A DNA stretch of 64,000 bases from Viola odorata (lineage: Eukaryota; Streptophyta; Magnoliopsida; Malpighiales; Violaceae). The position numbers were made by a program, and so were the translations under genes. The notes beneath the pieces are model-generated. The model did no database searches. It was given only the letters and a program-made list of their open reading frames with translations, and had not been told where the DNA came from. Within the stretch, counting starts at the first letter, position 1, and every line of letters begins with the position of its first letter. The stretch spans positions 11,348,501 through 11,412,500 of the forward strand of contig OY829539.1 in the NCBI GenBank assembly GCA_963691705.1, written 5' to 3'. This document shows, in pieces, positions 22,403-33,340 of the stretch.

Positions 22403-22965
22403 CCAAAAGTGCGCTAGGAATTTACTATCCCTATCGCTCACGATTGTCCGAGGCATGCCGTGGAGCCTAACCACATCACGAAAGAACAAAGCGGCAATGT
22501 GAGAAGCATAATTAGTGGAATGACAAGGAATGAAATGGGTCATCTTAGAAAAGCGATCAACAATGACAAAAAGTGAATCTTTTCCATGTTTGGTGCACGG
22601 AAGGCCTAAAACAAAATCCATCGAGATATCATGCCAAGGATGCGATGCAACGGGAAGTGGCATGTAGCGCCCATGATTAATGCTCCTAGTTTTAGCCTTC
22701 TTACATGCAAGACAAGCACCCACTACCCGTGCTACCATTCTTTTCATTTTCGGCCAATAAAAGTGCTCTTTTAGTGTGCTTAGGGTTTTGTCAATACCGA
22801 AATGCCCCATTAGCCCCCCCGTGTGCCTCTCTTACTAAAAGCTCTCGGGTGCTACACATAGGCATGCATAACTTCCCTTTGCGATACAAAAACCCCTCAT
22901 GCAAAGAAAACTCATAACAACCCCCATTGGAGCAAGCAAGATACACATCCTTAGTCAAGGGATTC
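22403..22965 (-). pseudogene. Gypsy E: integrase zinc domain and start of core
   Basis: Reading leftward: [24 protein letters not shown], then the HHCC zinc-binding domain ([21 protein letters not shown]). The integrase core follows with its first two acids ([24 protein letters not shown]). It stops at element A and continues at 15,338. Beyond 22,965 the sequence is LINE, so gag, protease, RT and the 5' LTR of E are gone, deleted together with the middle of LINE ORF2. Confidence 0.88.
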
Positions 22966-24645
22966 TGAGGGGCATCCAGCCACAGGTTGGAATATATCGC
23001 ACTTGCAGTTTGCGGATGACACTCTTGTCTTTGTGAACAATGATGAACAGGAATTCCAATGTGTCAAAGGCATCCTTAGGTGGTTTGATGCGTTCTCGGG
23101 GCTGAAGGTAAACTACCACAAAAGTTCCCTTGTGGGGATCAATATATGCAGACAATCCGGGGAGACAATCACGCGGAGAGCTAGTTGTAAGTACGAGGTT
23201 CTTCCGTTTAAATATTTGGGCTCATATGTAGGTCTTAACCCGCGTAGAATTTCTAGTTGGGAGTTTCTTATCCAAGTTCTGCATAAGAGGTTGGCCATTT
23301 GGAAAGGAACCTTGTTGTCTGTGGGTGGTAGGATGACGCTTATAAAATCCATGTTATCCAGCATCCCGATTTATAATATGTATATATATCTCATGCCAAA
23401 AGGGGTTGCCCGCCGCTGCGAAGGAATCATGTGTCACTTTTTATGGAGCGGAGGAGAGTATACTAAGGGTATGGCGAAGGTCCGATGGGAAATTGTTACC
23501 CGGTCTGTGAAAGAAGGCGGGTTGGGTTTGGATGGTCTTCTCTCCCGTAACATTCCTTTCTTATTCAAATGGGTTTGGGGAGTGTTAAAAGGAGACCAAA
23601 AAATTTGGGTTGAGATAGTCCAGAAGGAATATAAGTTCACGACAATGGGAGACTTGTGGTTGCTTTATAGGAAAAAATTGTCCCCTATTTGGGCGGATAT
23701 CATTCGATCTTATGGGAGGTGGTCTGAGGCCTTCGGCTTTTGGCATAATCATGTTCATGTCTTGATTGGAAGTGGCGAGGATACTCATTTCTGGTGGGAC
23801 ATTTGGGCTGCCAAGATGTCGTTGGCGATTAAATATCCGAGGTTGTACTCTATATCAGATAATCATATGGGATTTGTTACGGAGTTTGGTCATTGGGAGG
23901 GAGGGATTTGGAAGTGGGATTGGGTTTGGCGTCGGGGCCTCTTCGAATGGGAGGTTGAGGCTGTAGAAAATCTCAAAGACAGCATCCCCTCGCCCTGTAT
24001 TAACAGTTGTAAGACGAAAGTGAAGTGGGAATTAGACAAATCTGGAGACTTTACCATTAAATCTTGGAGAGGGGCTGGATTCCTCGCGATTAGGAGGGAA
24101 CGAGAACGTCACCCTTCTTTCTTGCTGGAAAGCTAAGGTGCCTCATCGCATCAGCTTCTTTCTGTGGCTGTCTGTGCAAGGTCGTCTCGCCACACACGAT
24201 TACCTGAGGCATTGTCATATCAATACTCAAGAGGAAGATAAGTGTCTGTTCTGCCTGGAACAAGGTGAAACCATTCATCACTTATTTCTCCATTGCAAGT
24301 TCGTAGACTACATATGGGCTTATATCATGCAATGGGCTAGCTGTCACTAGGTTAGACCGAGGACTGTTGCAGATTTGTGGGGTTTATGGCCATCTATAAT
24401 GGCGGTGAGGACGAAGCAAGTGCAGGTGTTGTGGCAATCTCTCTTCGCTGCAGTCCTGTGGTCGATTTGGCTGCACCGTAATGCTATTATTTTTTGTCAG
24501 GAAATGTCGTGCCATAATAGAGTCCTGAGTGCTATATATGGGCATTGACATCGTTGGATTGTTTGGTCAGATTCAGGTTTTCCGTACTCCGGAGCTCAGA
24601 TGATGCTTTCGTCGGCATTGTTATACCGGTGGGGGTGATTGGTTT
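22966..24645 (+). pseudogene. LINE ORF2, RT C-terminal part and zf-RVT
   Basis: Coding resumes with NISHLQFADDTLVFVNN, the catalytic FADD motif of non-LTR reverse transcriptase. The RT thumb region follows (PFKYLGSYVGLNPRR, WKGTLLSVGGRMTLIKSML) up to 24,136. A frame change near 24,120 leads into the zf-RVT domain (PHRISFFLWLSVQGRLATHD ... CLFCLEQGETIHHLFLHC). TAG at 24,348 interrupts the tail. RT fingers and most of the palm are absent (see the deletion at 13,675/22,966). Confidence 0.9.
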
Positions 24646-24822
24646 GTAGTGAGTCTTCAGGTCTGTTTTTTTTCCTGGTGCTGTTCTGGTAGTCTTCCGT
24701 TTCTAGGCAGCTTAGAGCTCTTGACTTTTGCCTTGAGTTGTATCTGCCTTTGTACATTCTCTCCTTTCTCCTTTGCCATTTTTCTTTGGCATAAATAAAA
24801 TTCTTCTAGCTTATTTAAAAAA

Positions 24823-25015
24823 AAAATGTCATGACAATAAGAGTCAGATGAGGGAATGGCAATTTTGTGAAAAAAAATTATTAAAATATTTAAATTTAAC
24901 GGAGTTTGTCTCCGTTAATTTTTTTTTAACAGTTGAGAGTATATTAAACTAACAGATATAAAGTTTAGAACCAATAAAAAAAAAAGTGCGACTGACTAAA
25001 ATAAAATAACAAAAA
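24823..25015 (-). repeat. Right arm of the long foldback DNA element
   Basis: It mirrors 8,855-9,055: CATGACAATAAGAG, AACGGAGTTTGTCTCCGTTA, TTTAACAGTTGAGAGTAT and AAAATAAAATAACAAAAATT. It starts with the second copy of the LINE target duplication, showing that the LINE inserted at the inner edge of this arm. Confidence 0.7.
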
Positions 25016-25149
25016 TTTGGAACCCTAAAAGTAGTACTATAAGATTTTAAAATTCGAACCCGAAACTTTGATGCCGATCAATTCCTCGTTAACTATCTTG
25101 AATGCATTTGCTCTTTTATAGTTTGTTTTTTTCCTTAAGAGACTTAAAA

Positions 25150-25743
25150 TTTATAAATTTTATTTTTCACTCTAACCATAATTGAATACATAATTTATCA
25201 TTAAAAAAAATACTAAGTTAGAATTTATTTACTTTTTTTCAATTTTAATCAATGTTGTCAACCTCTCTGTTGTAAATAGTATAACAACTATGCATAGAAA
25301 TTGGCGCTAAAGCTTTAAAATGGTCTGAATAAGCGCATTTGCTCCTTCTTTTTCCTTTTTTTAATTTTTTTAATAACCTTTTCCTTTTTTAATTATATGG
25401 GAGGGTGAGATTAGACTCCGAATTTCTACTAATATTTTGTCACTTATCTTAAATTTTATTCGAATTCATGATTTATTTTATAAAATAGATATACACTAAT
25501 AAATTGAGTTATAGTTTATGTGCTCTTTTTTAACTTTAAACAATTTTATTTATCCAGTTTCGTTCGGACCAATATGATCGGTATCACCAGAAATTGGCGC
25601 TAAATCTTAAAAATGGTGAAAATAAATGCTCAACAGAACTTTTGTTGCTTTTCAATTGATTGATTCCCTCCTTCTTGGGATCCTTCTTCTTGGGATCCCC
25701 TCACGTCCACCATACTTTCTTCCGTTCCGTGCTTTAGGACTAA
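25150..25743. repeat. Segmental duplicate, copy 1
   Basis: It matches 45,935-46,493 closely: TTTTTCACTCTAACCATAAT, GGTCTGAATAAGCGCATTTG, TTCGTTCGGACCAATATGAT, GATCCTTCTTCTTGGGATCC, CCGTGCTTTAGGAC. The match resumes after the Harbinger insertion at 44,557 (GGCTTGTACTTCTT, TTGCATATAAATAAAAA). So this copy is the one that received the Harbinger insertion. Small ORFs on it are not recognisable as genes. Confidence 0.85.
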
Positions 25744-26000
25744 GTGGTTGTTTGGCGTTATAGTTTTGCCACAAAACCATAGTTCAGCCACTGAAAATGA
25801 TAGGAAAGGCGTTTGGCAAGCTCCTTTGACACTGGGCTTCTTGAGAAGCCCATTTCCTGAACAAAGGAAACCACCCATTCACAGGCTGGAGCAAATTGAG
25901 CCAGCAGCCAACCTCCATTTGCCACTGGACACGGGAAGGGGACTTTTCTTTTATTTTGATAAAATTATTTGTCGCGTTCGCGTTATTTACAAAGAAACCA

Positions 26001-26234
26001 GGTATAAAAACTCTCCCTTCTCACCTTGCTCGTCCGCATCGTCCTCTCATCTCATCCATCTCTAAAAATCAAAACCTTAGGTTGGATCGGCGCCGCTCTC
26101 TTTCTCCTCCGCAGTCGTCGCAATCGTCGTCGCTCCTCTGCAATCGTCGTCGTGCGCTTTCTTCTCCTCTCACGCTCCTCTGCAATCGTCATCGCCGCTC
26201 CTCTGCAATCATCGTCGTCGCCGCTCACCATCAA
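26001..26234 (+). promoter_or_regulatory. Harbinger promoter and non-coding leader exon
   Basis: GGTATAAAAACTC at 26,001-26,013 is a TATA box. About 100 bases on, a GC-rich leader carries four TCCTCTGCAATCGTCGTCG-like repeats (26,120-26,225) and ends in a good 5' splice site (ATCAA|GTAAGA, 26,234/26,235). The matching 3' splice site is directly before the ATG of the Myb ORF (TTGTAG|ATG, 42,233/42,234). The leader intron is therefore now about 16 kb because of D and B. Confidence 0.6.
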
Positions 26235-27162
26235 GTAAGAATTCATTTCAAATTTTGGATGCATTTCATGACTTCAGCTGATATATTGTAGCATTTTCTT
26301 ATCCTCATAAATGAATTTGTGATTCCTATCCTCAAACAAAGAAGTACAACATATTCCATGAATTCTTTGCCCGTTATCTGTTGTAGCACTTGTTCAATTC
26401 TAAAAAATGAGATTGGGTTTTTCAAGTGTGGTCAGGCCTTTCTTTCTTTCTTTTTTCATATTTAAAGCATAGAGGAAACTTAAATTGGTAATGAAGTAAG
26501 GTAAAAGGATCCTAGTGTTTTGGAGTTGTTTTTTATTCTCAAATACTTCTAGCTACTTGTTATGTGGCTTTCCTTAGCAAGTAACTGACTTTTGTAGTAC
26601 TGTAGAGGAGAAATTCTAAATGGAAATGCAGTACAGAGATTGGCATTTATTACTGCATTATGATTTAACATAAAATTATGTTCATGCCCAGGATATTGCT
26701 GATTTCATATGCATATGCATTTGGATTTCAGTCTATCATGCTGTGGGATTTATTGCTTTTATATTAGTGTATCTTTGCTTTGCAATTCTGTGGCTCGTTG
26801 AATCAAGCATTTTCCAGGTTGAACTGTTGTTTAGATTTCCCCTCTTTTTGTAAGTGTTTGAATGCAAAAATAGATTGTCTTGTTGATCTTGTGCTGGTGT
26901 GCTTAAAATTAGATTTCCCCTCTTTTTGTGAGTGTTTGTAAGCAAATGTAGTCAATAACAGTTAAAACAAAACAAAACAAAAAAATGCTTACCCTGATTG
27001 AATTGTTGCCAGCATCAAATCATATATCTCAGTCACTTTTTCTCCATTGATATGAGATCCATAGTTGGTGCTTTTCAAGAAAAAAGAAATCTATTTGCTG
27101 TTTGGTAATGAAGTAGTGGTTGTGTGCCTTTTGCATTTGGATTATGGACTCGTGAGGGGTGG
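26235..27162. other. Leader intron of the Harbinger Myb gene, left part
   Basis: AT-rich, with a near-duplicate pair: AGATTTCCCCTCTTTTTGT-type phrases at 26,832 and 26,910. No coding content. It ends with TSD GGTGG of gypsy D (27,158-27,162). Confidence 0.5.
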
Positions 27163-28446
27163 TGATGTGATCCTACCTAGGGTTAGTAAGCTGGATAACA
27201 TATGGAGCTCATGGAGGATCTAGCCAAGCGAATTAACTAAAGAAACCATGGCTGAAAAAATAGAGAAACACAAGACATTGAGATGCAGCGGAGAAAACAC
27301 ATAAAAGAGCAATAGAAAGGATGGGAGTTATCGGGAATTAGAAGACGGATGGAAGAGACGGAGATGAGCACAACACGAAAGTAGCGAACAATCACACGAA
27401 CAATTGCTTGATCAAGATATACTCCGAGGGTCAAGCTTGAGACTCGTTTCTATGGATGATCAAACAAATAAAACCCCCGATTTCATTCAAGCAAAAATCG
27501 TCACAACCATTACAAACTTTGATTTCCCGGAGAGAGATCGGGAGGAGTAATCTCAAACTCAAGCGATCCCTCTCAAGGAATTAAGGTGATGAGCCAAGGC
27601 TTAGGTGATAAGAGAAGGAGTAATCTCACTTTATAAATATCAACCAAATGTCTAAGCTCCCTTTACAAATGAATGAATGAAACTATTTATACAAAATGAA
27701 GAGAAACGTCAAAAATGGCATCTTCAGCAGGACAACGTAACTTACGTCAATGGCTAATGTAATTACGTCGGGCTGATGTAATTATGTCAGGGAGCCAACG
27801 TAATTTACGTCAGAAGCAGTAGGGCACAAGGTGGAGCAGAGCTGGCGGACGTAACTTACGTCGTATCTGGGTGTAATCACGCCGAGCCTGTGCGCTAAAA
27901 TATCGACTAGTATAACTTTTGATCCACCCGTCCGATTGGGCTGAAACTTGTCCCAAACGAAGGCTATCATCTTGAAGTTTCCATCAAGCCTCTGTTCTCG
28001 AAAATCGGACTCCATTTGCTTGTCCATGCGATTTTGGACTTGACTTGATGCGTACTCGACTTAACGCCCCGATCAATGGCATTGGAAGATCCGTGCCTCA
28101 CCTCAGCTTCAAAACATAAGATGATCCTCTTGTGATTAGCCCTTTTTGATGGATAATTTGTAGTCGATGCCTTGTGGTGCGCGTTGGCAAAGTTTGGCTT
28201 TATTGGAGGCCTTGGGGAAGTGTGCGTGACCTTGTGACTTGCTAAGGCTAGACATGCCTCTACTTCATGGCTCTCTCGGCCATCTTGGGAGTTCCGTTCA
28301 TCTAGGCCTAGGCATGGTGAGGAATTAGCACTTGATTCCCGACCTTGCACATGATTAACGCTCATCTGCAAGGCTCGGTTGTCCATAACCGATCCTCTTG
28401 GCTTCATGCCAAATTGTTCCAACTCGAAGGGGGCCGTGATACATCA
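27163..28446 (-). repeat. 3' LTR of gypsy D
   Basis: Minus-strand LTR from TGATGTATCACGG (28,446) to ..GGATCACATCA (27,163). TATA box at 27,683-27,691 (TATAAATAG on the minus strand). Directly upstream of it (27,720-27,890) lies a palindrome cluster with core ACGTAANTTACGT. CTAGGCCTAG palindrome at 28,302-28,311. A long open frame in U3 (28,422-27,967) is noted under findings. Confidence 0.9.
27720..27890. repeat. Palindrome cluster upstream of the D LTR TATA box
   Basis: Four to five copies of a motif around ACGTAA-TTACGT: near 27,726-27,740, 27,758, 27,776, 27,800 and 27,848-27,863. The best are ACGTAACTTACGT. Halves contain TGACG/ACGT, the core bound by plant bZIP factors (as-1-like); binding here is inference. 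The same cluster, one unit shorter, is in the 5' LTR at 41,315-41,435. Confidence 0.75.
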
Positions 28447-29650
28447 ACCTCTCCCTCTTCAAAAGGATTCGTCCTCGAATCCATAATCTCGATCTTCTCA
28501 CCTACACACTTTAAAACACTTGAAAACAAAGGTGAGATACCCGAGGTGCGCAATCGCGCATGCTTATGCACCGATTGATCCAAGGAAAAATTGACAATAT
28601 TAACAGCACATTGATGCACATCGTTTCTTAAAATGTCATGCAACATGCGGATGGCATCACAAAGTGTAGGAAAATGGCCATAATAACTTATCTTTTCCCT
28701 TTGGCTCATAATAACAAGCCAAGAGAATTGAGCACTACACACAAGCACAATGCACTTGAAAATACCAAACAAATTTCGCAAGAGAAAAGACAATTTTTTG
28801 TAAGAATTAAACTAATTAATTCTTGACAAATTCGGTCCAAACATTTGTGTTCTCCTAACACACGACATATTCATGGTATTTAAGTGCATATTATTTACAA
28901 ATAGCTCATGTAGGCTACACTTGACAACACAAAATTCATCCATTTCAAAATCATGCACATCCCTTTCACATTTAAGTACATTGGTCGTCAAGACAACATT
29001 AAGGATGGGCACGGTATCACAAATTATTAAACAACACAGACGGTGGTTCATTTTCTCAAAGCGGCTTATAAGGATTAGCCAAGAAAATTGAGCCACACGC
29101 CCATACACAAAACGCATTGGAAAACCAAGCAATCTACATAAAAGGAAATACAATTCCTTGCAACAATTAGGCCAAGAGAATTCTAGCAAATGGGAGCAAA
29201 AGAATTGTTTCCATGTTTCATGCAAATTAATCATGGATTCCGAGCATAAAAAACATATAAAATCGTTACACATACTATCCGAAAAATTACAAAAATTAGC
29301 ACGTTTGAGCAAGAAAGGGTGTCATACTTGATGAAATGCAATTTAGGAGCCTTAACACATACCACAAAATTTTCATTCAAGTAATTTTCATGCTCAAACC
29401 AAGAATTATGCTTGACAAAGGGTACGAGGTGGTTTTTGGTGCATGCAAATAAAGTCGTACCTAAGTGGCTTTCTAATACACGGACAAAGGACTCATGCTC
29501 AACGAAATGCAAGAATGATTCTTTATCACACGATAAATATTTGCCTTAAAAAATTTCATCATGTGTATATAGATGAGTGAAACGAGCAGCCTCAAACATT
29601 TGAGCATTCAAAGAAGGATTTGGTACGCACCTTTCGGGCAAAGCGGGAAG
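28447..29650 (-). pseudogene. Unrecognised ORF of gypsy D with two repeated modules
   Basis: Minus-strand frames, with breaks near 29,545 (stop), 29,320 (frameshift) and 28,812 (TAA), read one long protein: FLHFVEHESFVRVLE, VPFVKHNSWFEHENY, then two related modules. Module 1 has LLCRLLGFPMRFVYG, AQFSWLILISRFEKM, LIICDTVPILNVVL and EMDEFCVV. Module 2 (28,790-28,560) has LLRNLFGIFKCIVLV, AQFSWLVIMSQREKI, FPTLCDAIRMLHDIL and FSLDQSV. It ends IEIMDSRTNPFEEGE, the same tail that precedes the PPT in B, and overlaps the LTR. I do not recognise the family. It stands where pol should be. No membrane segment or catalytic motif is evident. Confidence 0.55.
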
Positions 29651-29655
29651 GTTGG

Positions 29656-30596
29656 TGATGTGATCCTGCCTAGGGTAAGTAGGCCGAATTACAATGGAGC
29701 TTATAGAGGATCTAGCCGAATCGAATTACCTAGTGACAACAAGATCACAATGAAAGAAAGGACACGAACAAGTAATATTTAGCGGAGAATTAAGGAAATA
29801 TGTACCCGGAAATGATTAGGATTGATAAAGGATTGAAATTGATCACATGAGCATCCAAGAATTAATCCAAGCAAGTAGACATCCACGATCCTTGGAATAA
29901 GTATTTAATAGACCTTCATTCACTCAAGAAACTTGCCAAAATTACACATACAAATTCGAGGAATCCCCGAGCAATAATCGGAAGGAGTAATCTCAACTTG
30001 AACGATTTTTACTCAAGGAAAAGTGAGGAGTTTCAAGGCTTATGTGATACAAGAAGGAGTAATCTCACTTGACTAATATCACTCAAAGTCTAAAAACTAA
30101 AGAGGAAAATGATACAAAGACATATATATAGTAGCATGCATTTTGGGCTTGAAAAGCCCAAAATTCGTACCCAAACCAGATGCTGGCGTGATCACGTTAA
30201 GGCCTTAGCGTGATCACGCCAGACAACTTTCCCTTAGCGTGATTCACGCCAACACCTTAGCGTGATCATGCCAAGATGCCCAAAAAATCCAAAATAATAT
30301 CCGAAAGTAGCGTGATTCAAAAACTCTTCACGTTAAGAGCTTGACGTGATTCACGCTAGCATCTTGGTCCTGGCGTGATCACGCTAAGGCCTTAACGTGA
30401 TCACGCCAAGGATTCCGCCTTGGTTTGATGGACGGTTGCATGGACAGCCTTTTCCTTGGCTTTGACGGGTTCTTCCTCTCTCATTTTGCCTTCTAACCAT
30501 AGGGACAACCCTCTTGCTCTGCTTCGGGTGATCGGGCCTTGTGGTACTAGGTCTCGAGTGTCAACATTGGCTTCGGAAGGGTCCGTGATCGCATCA
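29656..30596 (-). repeat. 3' LTR of gypsy B (941 bp)
   Basis: Minus strand from TGATGCGATCACGG (30,596) to ..GGATCACATCA (29,656). TATA-like TATATATA at 30,122-30,130. An 11-bp-stem hairpin (ATTTTGGGCTT gaa AAGCCCAAAAT, 30,141-30,165) and a palindrome cluster (30,183-30,410) lie upstream of it. It includes the end of the pol ORF. Confidence 0.95.
30183..30410. repeat. Palindrome cluster upstream of the B LTR TATA box
   Basis: Palindromes with core GGCGTGATCACGCC. A composite of about 40 bp at 30,183-30,222 consists of TGGCGTGATCACG, a centre with AAGGCCTT and the mirror. A second composite at 30,371-30,408 is its exact reverse complement over 38 bp. Between them are three or four degenerate copies (AGCGTGATTCACGCC near 30,236; GACGTGATTCACGC near 30,344). 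The 5' LTR carries the same set at 37,457-37,684. The pol stop codon (30,401-30,403) lies inside the last copy. Confidence 0.9.
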
Positions 30597-33340
30597 ACTC
30601 CTTCCCCTTCGAAAGGATTCGTCCTCGAATCCAAGTCTTGAAGGTTCTCTTCATCTCCAGGGCAAAGGGACAGATCATTAACATTGAAGGTACGGCTGAT
30701 CCCTCCATATTCACTTGGAAGATCTAGGACATAGGCATTGGCGTCGATACGGCGGAGGATTTGAAACGGTCCGTCCCCTCGTGGACTTAGCTTGCTTTGT
30801 CTTTCACGTGGGAATCGATCTTTGCTCCAATGAAGCCACACCCATTGACCCGGTTCAAAGGAAGTAGGAATCTTGCCCTTATTGCGCTTGGCCATCTCCT
30901 TTTCATTCATGCTTTCAATGCTTTTGCGGACTTGCTCATGGAGTCTCTTAACAACTGTAGCTTTGGCATTCCCGTCTACACACTTAAGAGAACTCAAGGG
31001 CAAAGGTGAGAGATCAAGAGGGGTCAAGGGTTTGAACCCATAAACCACCTCAAAAGGGGAATAACCAATGGAGGAATGATAAGCATTATTATAAGCAAAT
31101 TCAACAAAGGCCATACATTCTTCCCATTTTACTCCATATTTAGCAATCATGACACGAAGTAATGATCCTAAAGTCCTATTCACCACCTCCGTTTGACCAT
31201 CCGTTTGAGGATGACACGTGGTGGAGAAGAGGAGTTTAGTACCTAACTTCGCCCAAAGAGTTCGCCAAAAATGACTTAGGAACTTAGTGTCCCTATCGCT
31301 TACAATACTCTTGGGTATACCATGTATTCTTACCACATGTTGGAAAAATAAAGAAGCAATATGGGTAGCATCATGTGTTTTTGAGCATGGTATAAAATGT
31401 GCCATTTTGGAGAAACGATCCACTACAACAAAGATAGAATCATGGCTATTCTTAGACCTAGGCAAGCCTAACACAAAGTCCATAGACAAATCGACCCAAG
31501 GATGTTGGGCAACAGGTAAAGGCATATGCACTGCATGATGCTTAGATGTGGACTTAGCAGTTTTGCACACAATACATCGGTTCACAAGGTTAGTCACATC
31601 TACTTTCATTCGTGGCCAATAGAAATGAGTTTTTAAGGCATGCAACGTTTTAGTAATGCCAAAATGGCCACTCAACGCTCCTCCATGAGCTTCCAACACA
31701 AGCAATTCTCTAACATTAGAACGAGGCACACACAATCTATCATATTTGAACAAAAAGTCATCGTGCCTAAAGAAATGCATGTGAGATCCACGAGCACAAG
31801 CCAAATATATATCACAGAAGTCCTCATCATTCTCATACAAGTCAATTAAATGAGAAAATCCAAATATTTGGGCATCAAGAGAATTTAAGAGAGCATACCT
31901 CCGAGAAAGGGCGTCGGCTACCACATTCTCTTTGCCCTTTTTGTACTTGATGGTATATGGAAATGCTTCAATGAATTCCACCCATTTAGCATGTCTCTTA
32001 TTCAGCTTGGCTTGGCTCTTAAGGAACTTAAGGCTCAGGTGGTCGGTGTGGATGACGAATTGGTTGGCTAGCAAGTAGTGCTCCCACACCATAAGAGCTC
32101 TTACCAACGCATAGAGCTCCTTATCATAGGTTGAGTAGTTGAGTTGAGCGCCATTGAGTTTTTCTCTAAAGTAGGCAATGGGGCGACCCTCTTGGGTTAG
32201 GACCGCGCCAATGCCAACTCCGCTTGCATCACACTCCAACTCAAACACTTTGGTGAAATCCGGCAAGGCTAAGATTGGGGACTTTGTAAGTCTTGCTTTG
32301 AGCTCCTCGAAGGCCTTGGCTTGCCATTCTCCCCACACAAATGCAACATTCTTCTTGGTCAATTCATTGAGAGGCGCCGCAATTGTTGAAAAGTTGGGCA
32401 CAAACCGACGGTAAAAACTTGCAAGGCCATGGAAGGACCTTACTTCTCCAACATTATTGGGAATTGGCCAATCTCGGATGGCTTTCACCTTATCCTCATC
32501 AACTTGGACGCCACCTACACTCACAACAAAGCCTAGAAAGTGAACTCGTTCCAAGCAAAATTCGCACTTAGCAAATTTAGCATACAGTCGGTGTGTGCGT
32601 AAAGTGTCAAATATGGCACGCAAATGGAACACATGTTCCTCGAGAGATGAACTATACACAAGAATGTCATCAAAGTATACCACAACATACTTTCCAATAA
32701 AATTACGCAAGACATGATTCATTAATCTCATGAAGGTACTAGGAGCATTGGATAGGCCGAATGGCATTACCAACCATTCATACAAACCGTGCTTGGTTTT
32801 GAAGGCAGTTTTCCACTCGTCACCCTCATGCATCCGGATTTGGTGATATCCGCTCATGAGATCAATTTTGGAGTAGATTTGGCTCCCGCTTAGTTCATCA
32901 AGCATGTCATCGAGGCGTGGAATGGGATGTCGATACCTCACGGTGATCTTGTTGATGGCCCTACAATCAACGCACATCCTCCACGTCCCATCTTTCTTAG
33001 GCACGAGCAACACGGGCACGGCGCAAGGTGACATGCTCTCCCGGATGTAGCCTTTGCGCAACAAATCTTCCACTTGTCTTTGAAGCTCCTTCGTCTCCTC
33101 GGGATTACATCGGTAAGCCGGCCTATTTGGTAAGGCCGCTCCGGGTATCAAGTCAATCTTGTGTTCTATCCCACGAATTGGAGGAAGGCCACTTGGCATT
33201 TCGGATGGAAAGACATCGTCATATTCCTGCGAAAGAGAAACAAGGGGATTTGGTAGAGGAGAAGGGGGGTTAGTGTCAATTTCCAAGCAATGTGCCTTGT
33301 ATCGAAGTACAAGACACACTTTATTAGAAACTAAAGCTCA
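30401..33340 (-). CDS. Gypsy B pol: RT, RNase H, integrase
   Basis: A 972-codon frame from 33,319. RT at residues ~90-260 (VPKKDGTWRMCVDCRAINK; catalytic VVVYFDDILVYS ~212-223). RNase H ~355-475 (FELECDASGVGIGAVL; YALVRALMVWEHYL). Integrase zinc domain ~540-595 (HFGITKTLHALKTHFYWP, CIVCKTAK) and D,D-E core ([35 protein letters not shown]). The C-terminal domain has RGDGPFQILRRIDANAYVLD and the tail DSRTNPFEGEGVD / GPITRSRARG. No chromodomain was evident to me. The frame is continuous with the protease frame upstream except for TGA 33,338-33,340, where element C has CGA (Arg): a C-to-T change at a CpG. The stop at 30,401 is inside the LTR. All catalytic residues are present. Confidence 0.95.
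30597..30620 (-). promoter_or_regulatory. Polypurine tract of gypsy B
   Basis: On the minus strand CCTTTCGAAGGGGAAGGAGT abuts the 3' LTR start TGATGC. It primes plus-strand DNA synthesis. It also encodes part of the tail NPFEGEGVD. Confidence 0.8.

Larger units (their letters stand above)
11153..24826 (+). mobile_element. LINE-1 (L1) retrotransposon, interrupted by nested LTR elements
   Basis: The direct repeat AAAATGTCATGACAA flanks it (11,138-11,152 and 24,823-24,837). Its right end is an A-run (24,817-24,826) after an ATAAATAAAA-like signal. These are the marks of target-primed reverse transcription. It has ORF1 with an RRM domain, an ORF2 endonuclease, an RT tail with FADD and a zf-RVT. 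The middle of ORF2 is missing: the endonuclease stops at about 13,675 and coding resumes near 22,975. The gap is filled by gypsy E, itself split by element A. Confidence 0.9.

Noticed and set aside
30183..30410. Palindromes read as tRNA or rho-independent terminator stems
   Set aside because: No tRNA arms or loops; the genome is eukaryotic and the repeats sit in the U3 promoter region.
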